Origin: Bdellovibrionales bacterium RIFOXYD12_FULL_39_22
GTDB taxonomy: Bacteria; Bdellovibrionota; Bacteriovoracia; Bacteriovoracales; Bacteriovoracaceae
DNA: 52,878 nucleotides
Direction of reading: 5' to 3'
Assembly (NCBI GenBank): GCA_001770205.1
Contig: MEQL01000013.1
Coordinates: forward strand, 1 to 52,878
The first letter of the stretch is position 1. The number at the start of each line of letters is the position of its first letter. Both the position numbers and the translations under genes were made by a program. Under the pieces are notes generated by a model, which was not told where the DNA came from, made no database searches, and was given only the letters and a program-made list of their open reading frames with translations. Below, one piece after another: positions 24,964 to 33,495 of the stretch.

Positions 24964-25971
24964 ATGTCCAAACACCTTTCAACTTTTTTTAGCTTTATTT
25001 TGTCGTTTGTTCTGACGACTCAATCAATTGTCTATGCGGGAGAAGAGGGAGAAATTAAAACACCCAACTTTTTAAAAAGTATTGTTGATGATTACAACAA
25101 AAATCTGACTGCTGAGGCCATAGTCGCCAAATTTTCCAAACAAGATACCAAGCTAGGCCAAGAGATGCACACCTTTTTAGAACAGCAAAAAATCACGGCC
25201 CTGCCACCGATAAAATACAATGACGGTGAAATGATGTTTTCATGGGGAGGAGTTGAGACCTATTTTTCAGTTGAAAAAATAGATATTGATTCAGTAACAT
25301 TTAAAATAAACGGCCTGGATATAAAAATATTGCATACCGAGTCCTCTCCAGGAATACTTTTTGAAAAATTAAAAAATCAATTTCCCGAAAGTAAAAGTTC
25401 AGTGATGCGACTATTTGATTTTCTAATTCCAAATGCCGCTGCTAACCCTTTGTTTATACTTATTTTGGCAGCGATTATAGTTTTTGCTGCGTTTGCTGAA
25501 CGCGCGATTGTAGGAATTACCTGTGGCACCTCTGATCTTTTCGCCCCACGCCTCATGTCTTTTCATCAAATGCTCTGCCCAGTAAACTACGTATCTGTTT
25601 CTCCGACAGTCTTGGCCCAAATAAATAAAATGAAAAGCGATGAACTTGCTAAGTTTAACACTAATGCGAATTTTTTATTAGAAAAAGCATCTACAATATA
25701 TTCTGATCATTGCACAAAACCGCCGACTGGGATATGTGCTGCAACTGAAACGCGAAAGCAGCAACTACAGGAATTTTGCAATACCATAAAAAATGTACGG
25801 ACTTGTATTACCGATTATCATGCATTCGGCATAAAGACGGAAATCACAAAGATGGGAGAAGTCACTACTCCCGATAATAGCGTTTTTGGCGACGATAATA
25901 AACGTGAGCCAAAAAATGTTGAGCGATACCCCAGAGATGATGGAGAGATTCCACGCACGAAGAAAAAATAG
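24964..25971 (+). CDS. Secreted or envelope protein of unknown function
   Basis: A 335-residue protein with a signal peptide (SFILSFVLTTQSIVYAGEE, cleavage near residue 26), an N-terminal mixed alpha/beta region and a hydrophobic segment at about residues 157-177 (NPLFILILAAIIVFAAFAERAI). A cysteine-containing C-terminal region follows (CGTSDLF, MLCPVNY, HCTKPPTGICA, FCNTIKNVRTC) with an acidic-basic tail. Six cysteines in the last half suggest periplasmic disulfides. Strong ribosome binding site (AAAGGAGAA). No family recognised. The 301-base spacer before it holds a TATAAT at 24903 without a well-placed -35 element and nothing else I can support. Confidence 0.75.
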   Translation: MSKHLSTFFSFILSFVLTTQSIVYAGEEGEIKTPNFLKSIVDDYNKNLTAEAIVAKFSKQDTKLGQEMHTFLEQQKITALPPIKYNDGEMMFSWGGVETYFSVEKIDIDSVTFKINGLDIKILHTESSPGILFEKLKNQFPESKSSVMRLFDFLIPNAAANPLFILILAAIIVFAAFAERAIVGITCGTSDLFAPRLMSFHQMLCPVNYVSVSPTVLAQINKMKSDELAKFNTNANFLLEKASTIYSDHCTKPPTGICAATETRKQQLQEFCNTIKNVRTCITDYHAFGIKTEITKMGEVTTPDNSVFGDDNKREPKNVERYPRDDGEIPRTKKK

Positions 25972-25974
25972 CTA

Positions 25975-26508
25975 TCACTTGCGAATAATCCCATGCAAAA
26001 TTTTGCTGGACACTTCGTTTGAGAAATTAGTTATTGCGATAATTGATGGGCCGGCGTAATTACTTCCTCCGCCGGCATCTTTATGTGTAATTTTTTTTAT
26101 CTTGCCTGGACATATCTGGCCGTTTTCATGTTTATTTTGCTTGTTTTGCTTATCTTTTTCCTCTAGGCAATCAACTATCCCCTTCATCTCCTTCGGATAT
26201 GAACTTATATCATTCCCAATCCAAACAACCTCATCATTGTTGGCAATAGCGGAAAGCTTTAACCAAAAAAAACTTTCCGCATGGCGCTTAATAAATAGCT
26301 TATCCGGAGGCCAACCAACTACATTGGGCAAATAGGTGAAGCGAAAGTGCAAGCGAGCAATTGCCTCACTGATATTTGTCTTCTCTATTAATTGCCAAAC
26401 ATCTGCGGAATGCTCTCGGATCAAAAAACGATCCAGAGAGCCTATCGCAAAAATTAAAAAGGCCGTCCAAAAAATTAGGATTGCTCTATGCTTCAAGTGA
26501 TCCCCCAC
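25975..26508 (-). CDS. Membrane-anchored protein of unknown function paired with the M56 peptidase
   Basis: A 177-residue protein with one N-terminal membrane segment (AILIFWTAFLIFAIGSL, residues 9-25) and a presumably periplasmic domain. That domain has a low-complexity stretch (EEKDKQNKQNKHENGQ) near residue 118 and a Gly-rich AGGGSNYAGPS segment. Its start overlaps the 3' end of the upstream peptidase gene by 16 bases, so the two are co-translated and probably cooperate. I do not recognise the domain. It ends 3 bases after the convergent secreted-protein gene. Confidence 0.65.
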   Translation of the reverse strand: MGDHLKHRAILIFWTAFLIFAIGSLDRFLIREHSADVWQLIEKTNISEAIARLHFRFTYLPNVVGWPPDKLFIKRHAESFFWLKLSAIANNDEVVWIGNDISSYPKEMKGIVDCLEEKDKQNKQNKHENGQICPGKIKKITHKDAGGGSNYAGPSIIAITNFSNEVSSKILHGIIRK

Positions 26509-27605
26509 ATTATGATTAATAAAAAAATAACAACCATTACTGGAATAAATGGATCTTTATTGAAACGATTATTCTTCAAATGCAAAAGTTCATTGACTCT
26601 GTTTTTAGTAGTATAAATTTGTTCACGCCGGGCCAACTCCTCTGCTCCCACCAAAACCTCTCCTGCTACTCGTTCCACCTCTCCCTGCATTTTAATCAAG
26701 GCAGAGGCCAATGCCATGGGATTTTTTGTTGCTTCGCTTGCCAGATAATCACAGGCCGATTCTCTTACCTCTATAATGTCGCGAAAAATTGCTAACGTGA
26801 ATGGATTAAATGGTTGAAGAGCACGCATTGACCATATTAGGAGTGTACGAAGATTATCACCATAGATCACATGGGCCACTTCATGTGCCACCGTGGCCAT
26901 TACTTCTTCCTCATCCAAAGTATCAATAAGTGCGCTAGAGAGATAAATTTTATGATGAAAAATACCTTTTAGTAGAGCAAACTGCTCTCGATCTTCTACT
27001 TTAAATATTTCCACTTTTTTATAACGAGGAATTTTGTAATTAGATTTTTCTAGTCCTTGCAAAACTGCCTTTAAAATTAACTCCAATTTATCATCTCGTT
27101 TTGCTGCACTTGTATCCAAATGTTGGCCACCACCTCGTCTGCCTAAAATAATAAATTCCTGAAAAACAAATATAAAGGTGCTTCCGGCCAATATGGCCAT
27201 AAGTACTAACCACCAATAACTAGTTTCCCAGATAGCACTATTCCACAACTTAAGTCGGATCATTTGATAGGGCATCTGCACAGCAAAATCGCTTCCTGAA
27301 ACCACTAAAAGAGTCTTTATAATTATGACCACCACGGGAAAAACAACAATATATTCAAGGGATTTTGCCACTATTACCGGAGAAAGTGGACGCAGCAGGC
27401 GAATAACCATCTTAAACCAAAAATAGGCAACACCCACTTGCAGGGTATTCATCAAAAGAATTTCGAAAAAAATGATTCTTCCCATAGTTCTGACCGAAAA
27501 GATGATTATACACAAAAAACTAAGAGCAACTAAGTACTTTTTCCTAGATTCATAAGTACTCAGCCTAATATAGTTTGAATAAGAAAGATGCGATACTGGA
27601 TACAA
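26493..27605 (-). CDS. M56-type (BlaR1/MecR1-like) membrane zinc metallopeptidase
   Basis: A 370-residue protein with about four N-terminal membrane spans, then a cytoplasm-facing protease domain with H241-E242-xx-H245 (VAHEVAHVIYGDN). The M56 pattern follows: NLRTLLIWSMRALQPFNP and RESACDYLAS, the glutamate supplying the third zinc ligand. A final span closes the protein. M56 proteases such as BlaR1 cleave repressors on a periplasmic signal. No penicillin-binding sensor domain and no BlaI-type repressor is adjacent, so the signal and target differ; the small partner gene downstream is the likely co-factor. Confidence 0.8.
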   Translation of the reverse strand: MYPVSHLSYSNYIRLSTYESRKKYLVALSFLCIIIFSVRTMGRIIFFEILLMNTLQVGVAYFWFKMVIRLLRPLSPVIVAKSLEYIVVFPVVVIIIKTLLVVSGSDFAVQMPYQMIRLKLWNSAIWETSYWWLVLMAILAGSTFIFVFQEFIILGRRGGGQHLDTSAAKRDDKLELILKAVLQGLEKSNYKIPRYKKVEIFKVEDREQFALLKGIFHHKIYLSSALIDTLDEEEVMATVAHEVAHVIYGDNLRTLLIWSMRALQPFNPFTLAIFRDIIEVRESACDYLASEATKNPMALASALIKMQGEVERVAGEVLVGAEELARREQIYTTKNRVNELLHLKNNRFNKDPFIPVMVVIFLLIIMWGIT

Positions 27606-27654
27606 GAAACAAAGCGAGCATGCGTGCTCAAAGAATCTAACCCGGAGAGTAATT

Positions 27655-28095
27655 ATGAAAAAGTATCAAGCAAATGACGTAGTAAGTTATGGAGTATATG
27701 CTTCTATCAACGCCTTGGACATAAAATTTATCAGCGCAGACGGAGAAAGCTTAGGTGGAAAAGAACAAGCCAGTTATTTTAAAATTCCCACCGCCCTAAT
27801 GGTAATTGCCGCCCCACTCATTGGCGGTGCGTTTGTCCTTTTCTTCCCCTTTATGATTATCTTGATGGTTTGCACAGTACCGCTATACTATTTTATAAGA
27901 TTAATTACTGTAAATGCCGGCTCTGCTTCCGAAATGGTGGTTAAAAATGTGGGACACTTTACCTGGGAACCAATGACGGCATATTTGAATAAACGCAAAA
28001 ATCTAGGTAATGTACCAGAGGGCAAAATACGCAAAACTCCTGAAGAATTAAAGGATCTAGAAAAAGAAATTGCTGAACGTAGAAATAAAAAATAG
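27655..28095 (+). CDS. Two-span membrane protein heading the cytochrome operon
   Basis: A 146-residue protein with a soluble N-terminal segment, two adjacent membrane helices (about residues 46-86: PTALMVIAAPLIGGAFVLFFPFMIILMV) and a basic-acidic C-terminal tail (PEELKDLEKEIAERRNKK). No heme motif. It has a good ribosome binding site (GGAGAG) and lies 34 bases before the nonaheme cytochrome, so it is likely part of the respiratory operon, perhaps an assembly or anchor protein. Family not recognised. Confidence 0.7.
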   Translation: MKKYQANDVVSYGVYASINALDIKFISADGESLGGKEQASYFKIPTALMVIAAPLIGGAFVLFFPFMIILMVCTVPLYYFIRLITVNAGSASEMVVKNVGHFTWEPMTAYLNKRKNLGNVPEGKIRKTPEELKDLEKEIAERRNKK

Positions 28096-28129
28096 GAAGC
28101 TGGATCATAGAAAGATCAAATATTACATA

Positions 28130-29134
28130 ATGAAACTGCTGTTATCGATTTTTATCTCTTCCTTTACTCTCTCCCTAATGGGAGAGAGTTCTGTTTTAAA
28201 TGACTCTTGTCGTAATTGTCATTTACCACAAGATAACACTTTTCACTCCTCCGCCCATGGGCCCAAATTACTATGCACCGATTGCCACAATGATTATGGC
28301 GGATTTCCCCATGAGAAGCGCCATTTTGAAAACAAACGTCAATACTCCCTGGATAAAGTCAAAACCTGTCAGCGCTGTCACTACTCTCACTACACCCGCG
28401 CACTGGATAGCGTTCACTATGTACAATTGAAGGCCGGAAACCTAGATGCTGCGATGTGTACCGATTGTCATGGACACCATGATATAAAACGGCCGGGGGC
28501 CACGCGCACTGACATCACGAAACGCTGCGCGAAATGCCACGACGATATTGACAAGGTCTATCGCCAGTCCATTCACGGCAGTGCTATGGCCAATGAAAAC
28601 AATCAAGACGTTCCGGTTTGTACAGATTGTCATACCTCTCACGAAATAAAAGAACACAATGACAGCTCTTTTCACATCAATGCTTATAAAACCTGTGGGC
28701 GATGCCACGGTGATCAAGAAAAGATGGAACGATATGGCCTCAATACTAACATTTTAACCTCCTACTTGGATGATTTTCATGGGGCCTCTAATCGTATTTA
28801 TTCCCAGCAAAAACAGCACTCCGAGAAATTAATTGCCGCCTGTTATGATTGCCACGGAGTACATGATATAAAATCAAAAAAAGAATCACAAACTCACGAA
28901 GAAGCACGGGCCAAAATTGTACAGATGTGTAAAAAATGTCACCTGAACGCTACTCCCTCTTTCTCCAACGCCTGGCTATCACACTATCCCCCAACACTAA
29001 AATCTGCTCCCTTGGTTTGGCTAGTTAAATGGTTTTATAGAATAATGATTCCGCTGGCCATCATTGGATTAATTTTGCACATTCTCTTACACATTTGGCG
29101 AGCATCTAGTCGCGGAGATCGCCTAAAAAAGTAA
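28130..29134 (+). CDS. Nonaheme c-type cytochrome with C-terminal membrane anchor
   Basis: A 334-residue protein with an N-terminal signal peptide (LLLSIFISSFTLSLMG) and nine CxxCH sites at residues 27, 49, 80, 110, 133, 164, 189, 238 and 267. A membrane helix at about 296-322 (WFYRIMIPLAIIGLILHILL) followed by positive residues anchors it to the inner membrane facing the periplasm. The CTDCHGxHD and CYDCHGVHD repeats resemble NrfB/DmsE-like cytochromes of Deltaproteobacteria that pass electrons from membrane cytochrome b to soluble reductases. ATG 28130 is chosen because it gives a proper signal peptide; the longer frame overlaps the previous gene. Confidence 0.88.
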   Translation: MKLLLSIFISSFTLSLMGESSVLNDSCRNCHLPQDNTFHSSAHGPKLLCTDCHNDYGGFPHEKRHFENKRQYSLDKVKTCQRCHYSHYTRALDSVHYVQLKAGNLDAAMCTDCHGHHDIKRPGATRTDITKRCAKCHDDIDKVYRQSIHGSAMANENNQDVPVCTDCHTSHEIKEHNDSSFHINAYKTCGRCHGDQEKMERYGLNTNILTSYLDDFHGASNRIYSQQKQHSEKLIAACYDCHGVHDIKSKKESQTHEEARAKIVQMCKKCHLNATPSFSNAWLSHYPPTLKSAPLVWLVKWFYRIMIPLAIIGLILHILLHIWRASSRGDRLKK

Positions 29135-29158
29135 TATTCAAACAGACAGGACAAATTT

Positions 29159-29872
29159 ATGCACGGCCCTAAAATAATTCATGACGAGAACGGTAAAATA
29201 TTCATCGAACGTTTTTCTCTAATTCGCCGAATTGAACATATCCTTATAATTTTGGCCTTCCTTATTTTGGCCATTACCGGTATGCCACAAAAATTTTATG
29301 AAACTGCCTGGCTCGGTGATCTCATGGATCTAATTGGTGGATTAGATCGCGCTCGGACCATTCATCACTTAACAGGAATTTTATTTTCCATCCAGCTAAT
29401 GCTACACCTGCTTTATATTGTTATAGGTATTGCTCTCAAAAAAATCTCGCTCTCTTTGCTTCCACGTATGCAAGATTGGCGCGATCTATCTTCTAGTATA
29501 AAATATTATTTTGGATATAAAAAAACTCCTCCGCAATACGACACCTTCGATTACAAACAAAAATTTGAATATGTCAGTATTCTTTCTGCTGCAATTATAA
29601 TGTCAATCTCCGGAATAGTGCTACTTGCCCCAGTTTTTGCGACTACGTTTTTTAGCGGACAAATAGTCCCGGCAGCTCGCATCGCTCACTCTAACGAAGC
29701 ACTCCTGGCAATTTTACTCATTCTCATTTGGCACATCTATGGAGCACATTTCGCGCCAGAAACCTTTCCAATGGATAAAACTATTTTTACTGGCCTTATA
29801 AATAAAGATGACTTAAAGGCAAAACATCCATTAGAATATAACCGTCTCTTTCCCGAAGATAAAAAAAACTAA
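29159..29872 (+). CDS. Cytochrome b561-type membrane subunit (FdnI/HydC-like)
   Basis: A 237-residue protein with four to five membrane spans. Candidate heme b histidines are H27 (RRIEHILII), H68/H69 (ARTIHHLTG), H82 (LMLHLLY) and H201 (LIWHIYG), the layout of gamma subunits of formate dehydrogenase and of hydrogenase cytochrome b. It would exchange electrons between the quinone pool and the nonaheme and hexaheme cytochromes on either side. It begins 24 bases after the previous stop and 10 bases before the next start. Confidence 0.83.
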   Translation: MHGPKIIHDENGKIFIERFSLIRRIEHILIILAFLILAITGMPQKFYETAWLGDLMDLIGGLDRARTIHHLTGILFSIQLMLHLLYIVIGIALKKISLSLLPRMQDWRDLSSSIKYYFGYKKTPPQYDTFDYKQKFEYVSILSAAIIMSISGIVLLAPVFATTFFSGQIVPAARIAHSNEALLAILLILIWHIYGAHFAPETFPMDKTIFTGLINKDDLKAKHPLEYNRLFPEDKKN

Positions 29873-29882
29873 GGAATACACC

Positions 29883-30560
29883 ATGCAAAAAAAATTTCTA
29901 TTTTTACTAATAGTAATCTTTCTGTTTGCCAATTGGGGACTGGCCTTTAACACCCATCATCCTATTAATATGCCAATGCCGAAGGATAGTAAATTGCCAA
30001 CCAAAAATGGAAAATTTTGGTGCACCACTTGTCATATTGGCCATTCACCTAATGGAAAAACTGCCAAAACAGCGCAAGATAAAAAAGGCAATCCGGCCGG
30101 ATTGCGCATGCCCTACAATGAGTTGTGCCTTACCTGTCATACGGCCGCTGGTAACAATGATAAAAATCACATCAATGTTAAAATTAATAAAATGGCCAAA
30201 GATGCTCCTGATATTGCAGTAGAAACTTGTGCTAGTTGCCATAGCATGCATTTTGCAAAACAAGGACTAACTCTCTATGTTGAGTCTAATCTTTGTATGA
30301 ATTGTCACACCGAAAAACGCAAACAAATGCATAAGCCGATGCCGATGATGGCCGCCCTGGCCAGTACAAAAAAAATACGCCTAGAAAATGAGCAAGTGGC
30401 CTGTCAAACTTGTCACTCTCCTCATAATGAGCAAATCTCCAAACACTACTTGCGCGAGAAAAAAGATGATCTTTTACAATTTTGCTCTACCTGCCATGGA
30501 GAAGGAACGATCACAATTTTCGACAACTACCATAAAAAACTAAGTAAAAAAAATAAGTAA
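29883..30560 (+). CDS. Periplasmic hexaheme c-type cytochrome
   Basis: A 225-residue protein with a cleavable signal peptide (FLFLLIVIFLFANWGLAF) and six CxxCH sites: CTTCH, CLTCH, CASCH, CMNCH, CQTCH, CSTCH. The CxxCHxxH spacing (CTTCHIGH, CASCHSMH, CQTCHSPH) is the doubled-CXXCH type often seen in soluble electron-shuttle cytochromes of metal- and sulfur-respiring bacteria. It has no membrane anchor. It follows the cytochrome b gene by 10 bases and precedes the octaheme gene by 18, so it likely carries electrons between them. Confidence 0.85.
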   Translation: MQKKFLFLLIVIFLFANWGLAFNTHHPINMPMPKDSKLPTKNGKFWCTTCHIGHSPNGKTAKTAQDKKGNPAGLRMPYNELCLTCHTAAGNNDKNHINVKINKMAKDAPDIAVETCASCHSMHFAKQGLTLYVESNLCMNCHTEKRKQMHKPMPMMAALASTKKIRLENEQVACQTCHSPHNEQISKHYLREKKDDLLQFCSTCHGEGTITIFDNYHKKLSKKNK

Positions 30561-30578
30561 TAACCAGAGAGTACTGAC

Positions 30579-31859
30579 ATGATTATTTTTCGCCTCCTTT
30601 TTATTTTCTTAATAATGACGACAATTAGCATGTCCGTCGACGCAAAAGAGATCGACAAAACTTTTGCTAACCACCCCAAATTTCCCAACTTGCAAAAATC
30701 TTTTAATTCTCACAATGAAGTAATGAAAGCATGTGTTACCTGTCACAATGAATCCGGGGGCCACATTCAAGAAGTGTTGCACTGGGTATGGAAGTGTGAT
30801 GCCAACAACACGCGGGTACAGATAGAAGGCGAAGACATGAGTGGGGATTGTATTGATTGTCACAGCGATTTTCAAAGTTATTCCCAAACACACACTCCAC
30901 CAGCAAATAAAACGCTAAAAGCTGACTGCCTTATCTGTCACGATACTAGCGACAATTATGCTAAGCACATAAAAGGCCACAGTAAAAAAGAACCACCGCT
31001 TCCTGCCGAATTAATGAAAAAAATTGGAAATGGAATTGGATATCCAACCAGAAATACCTGCGGCTACTGTCACTTCGCAGAAGAGCATACCATATTCAAT
31101 GATTTGAATAATTCCTTCATTGCTCCCGACAAAACTATCGATGTGCACATGGATCAGTCTGGAATAAATTTTCAATGCAGTATGTGTCATTCAACTTTTA
31201 AACATACTCTATCTGATAACTGTGAAACGACCTCTTTAGAACATAAGCGCGAGTTAAAAATAAGAGGTGATGGCGATAGCGACATCGGAATGGATTTTGC
31301 TTCTTGTGAATCATGCCACTCTCAAAACCCCCACAAAAGTGATCAAAAACTTAATGACCATACTGATATCGTGGCCTGCCAAACCTGTCATATAACCGAC
31401 AAAAGAACACCCGGCCCCATCGAATATCACTGGTACAGCGGCGTAACCATTCCTGAAAAATATAATGATTTACCTGATGGAACCCTCTTGCGACTGCGCA
31501 ATACTCCTCTCGGAAGAAAAACGGCCGGAGCGCGACTCTTTCCATTTCGCGCGACTAAAGAAGAATCAACTTCGGCCGAAGATAAACAAAAACATATCTC
31601 TGCCACCAAAACTTACTGGCCAATTAATCATGGAGTATCTCCCAAAGAGCAAGCACTGGCCTGTGTGGACTGTCATAAAAACGGCCCAACCATATTGGCC
31701 GCTTTGGAATCATCTATTCGGCCATATATTCTCGGTAACTATGAAGGCCCAATGGATTTACTGGCCTATTTGGGAATTTTTCTCACAATGATGGGCGTTT
31801 CTATTCATGGTGGAATCCGCTTAACCTCCTCAATTTTTAGAAAAATGAAAAGGAAATAA
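30579..31859 (+). CDS. Octaheme cytochrome c, tetrathionate-reductase (OTR) family
   Basis: A 426-residue protein with a signal peptide, eight CxxCH sites (residues 52, 91, 117, 161, 200, 243, 267, 362) and a C-terminal membrane helix (about 393-418). The order ACVTCH..VLHWVWKC, DCIDCHSDF, DCLICHDT, PTRNTCGYCHF, DVHMDQSGINFQCSMCH matches the octaheme tetrathionate reductase family. In the family as I recall it, a GGGGDxVKHGDLD loop after CGYCHF carries a lysine near the active heme. Here it reads AEEHTIFNDLNNSF, so the active site may differ. The true substrate (tetrathionate, nitrite, hydroxylamine or other) is unknown. Confidence 0.85.
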   Translation: MIIFRLLFIFLIMTTISMSVDAKEIDKTFANHPKFPNLQKSFNSHNEVMKACVTCHNESGGHIQEVLHWVWKCDANNTRVQIEGEDMSGDCIDCHSDFQSYSQTHTPPANKTLKADCLICHDTSDNYAKHIKGHSKKEPPLPAELMKKIGNGIGYPTRNTCGYCHFAEEHTIFNDLNNSFIAPDKTIDVHMDQSGINFQCSMCHSTFKHTLSDNCETTSLEHKRELKIRGDGDSDIGMDFASCESCHSQNPHKSDQKLNDHTDIVACQTCHITDKRTPGPIEYHWYSGVTIPEKYNDLPDGTLLRLRNTPLGRKTAGARLFPFRATKEESTSAEDKQKHISATKTYWPINHGVSPKEQALACVDCHKNGPTILAALESSIRPYILGNYEGPMDLLAYLGIFLTMMGVSIHGGIRLTSSIFRKMKRK

Positions 31860-31861
31860 AT

Positions 31862-32563
31862 ATGAAAACCATCGTAATCTATAAGGGCTTCGAGCGATTT
31901 TGGCACTGGAGTCAAACTACCCTCATCTCGCTTTTAATTATCAGCGGTTTTGAAATACATGGAACTTATTCAATTTTAGGCTTTACGACTACCGTTACTT
32001 TGCACAATTTTTTAGCGTGGCTGCTAATGATTCTTATTCTTTTTGCTATTTTCTGGCATTTCACCACGGGTGAATGGAAGCAATATATTCCCACAACCGA
32101 AAAATTATTAGCGGTAATGCGCTACTACATTTTGGGAATCTTTAAAGGAGAGCACCACCCGGCAGACAAGTCTGTTAACTCCAAATTAAATCCTATGCAA
32201 CGTCTTGCCTATCTGCAATTAAAACTTTTTCTTATTCCACTACAAATATTCAGTGGAGTTTTGTATTATTATTACAACAACTGGAGCGATATTAACTATT
32301 TCCTTAACCACTTTCTCGCAATGTTTGCCAGCGAATATACCGAAATAAATTTTTTCTATTACTTAACGCTTGAGCGCATTGCTATAATTCATGCCGCCTG
32401 CGCCTATGCGCTGGCCATGTTTATAGTGATCCATGTTTATCTAACGACTACCGGCCACACGGTTTGGGCACACATTCAATCAATGATTACTGGCCTTGAA
32501 GAAGTTCCTGATGATCATGATAAAAATGAGCATGGACACGGACACGGGCATGACGGACACTAA
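31862..32563 (+). CDS. Cytochrome b561-type membrane subunit with histidine-rich tail
   Basis: A 233-residue protein with four predicted membrane spans and histidines suited to heme b ligation: H15 (FERFWHWSQ), H48 (VTLHNF), H66 (FWHFTTGEW) and C-terminal H174/H186 (IHAAC, IHVYL). It starts 2 bases after the octaheme cytochrome, so it probably feeds that reductase from quinol, as in thiosulfate-reductase-like pairs. The last ten residues (HGHGHGHDGH) could bind divalent metal; that tail is unusual for the family. A ribosome binding site (AAAGGA) lies in the overlap region. Confidence 0.83.
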   Translation: MKTIVIYKGFERFWHWSQTTLISLLIISGFEIHGTYSILGFTTTVTLHNFLAWLLMILILFAIFWHFTTGEWKQYIPTTEKLLAVMRYYILGIFKGEHHPADKSVNSKLNPMQRLAYLQLKLFLIPLQIFSGVLYYYYNNWSDINYFLNHFLAMFASEYTEINFFYYLTLERIAIIHAACAYALAMFIVIHVYLTTTGHTVWAHIQSMITGLEEVPDDHDKNEHGHGHGHDGH

Positions 32564-32565
32564 AG

Positions 32566-33402
32566 ATGAATGGTAAAATAACTATTCTGGCCGAAAACTA
32601 CGCGCTACATACCCCTTACGCAGAAGATGGCATCTGCATGCTTATTGCTGTCGATAATAAATTCTATCTCTTCGACACCGGATTCACCGGCGAATGCGCT
32701 CTAAAAAATATCGAGGTTATGCAGATAAAAATACCGCAACTTGCAGGGATTATTCTGTCACATGGACATAATGATCATACCGGAGGAATTGCCTCCATTA
32801 TTACACGCTTTGGCCCCTGTCCAATCTATGCTCATCCAAACATATTTAATAAAACTTTTTCTGTCAGAGGAAAAAACAAAGAGTACATTGGAATTCCTTT
32901 TGAGCGCGACTATCTAGAAAAAAAACTTAAAATCCCTTTTCACTTCTCGCGGGATTTTACACAAATCGATAAAAATATCTATATGACTGGCACGATCCCG
33001 ATGGCCAATAAATATGAAAAAATCCCTCGCCATTTTAAGATTAGTAATGGCAGTGACAATATTGATGATTTTATTGAAGACACCTTTGAAGACGATAACG
33101 CCGTAGTTATCTCTGATCCCAAAGGTCTAACTGTTTTACTGGGGTGCGCACATCGCGGAGTAATAAACAGCTTAGAATATGTTCAGCAAAAACTTCCACA
33201 TAAAAAAATTCATACCGTTATTGGCGGAACTCATCTTAAAGAGGCCGGGGAAGAACACTTTGAATTTGTAGTGGATTATCTAAAAAAACTAGAGCTAGAC
33301 ACCTTTGCCCCTGGCCATTGCACCGGCATTAATAATATTTTTAAGTTACAAAATATCTTTGGTACCTGCTTGCATCCGGCCTTTTGCGGAGAAAAATTTT
33401 AG
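32566..33402 (+). CDS. MBL-fold metallohydrolase (COG1237, dihydropteroate-like synthase group)
   Basis: A 278-residue metallo-beta-lactamase-fold protein: FDTGFTG, the metal-binding LSHGHNDHTGG, a GCAHRGV histidine and GTHLKEA, then PGHCTG. This resembles the COG1237 family typified by methanopterin RFA-P synthase, whose bacterial members mostly lack a proven reaction. No signal peptide, so it is cytoplasmic. Only 2 bases separate it from the cytochrome b gene, placing it at the end of the respiratory operon, perhaps in cofactor synthesis or detoxification of a product; that is inference. Confidence 0.85.
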   Translation: MNGKITILAENYALHTPYAEDGICMLIAVDNKFYLFDTGFTGECALKNIEVMQIKIPQLAGIILSHGHNDHTGGIASIITRFGPCPIYAHPNIFNKTFSVRGKNKEYIGIPFERDYLEKKLKIPFHFSRDFTQIDKNIYMTGTIPMANKYEKIPRHFKISNGSDNIDDFIEDTFEDDNAVVISDPKGLTVLLGCAHRGVINSLEYVQQKLPHKKIHTVIGGTHLKEAGEEHFEFVVDYLKKLELDTFAPGHCTGINNIFKLQNIFGTCLHPAFCGEKF

Positions 33403-33495
33403 GTAATTTTTACATTTTCTTAACAATTTTAGATTAATTTATCATTAAATCTAGTATAGTAAAGATGCTTAATTATATCCGCTCCGGAGCTTGCA

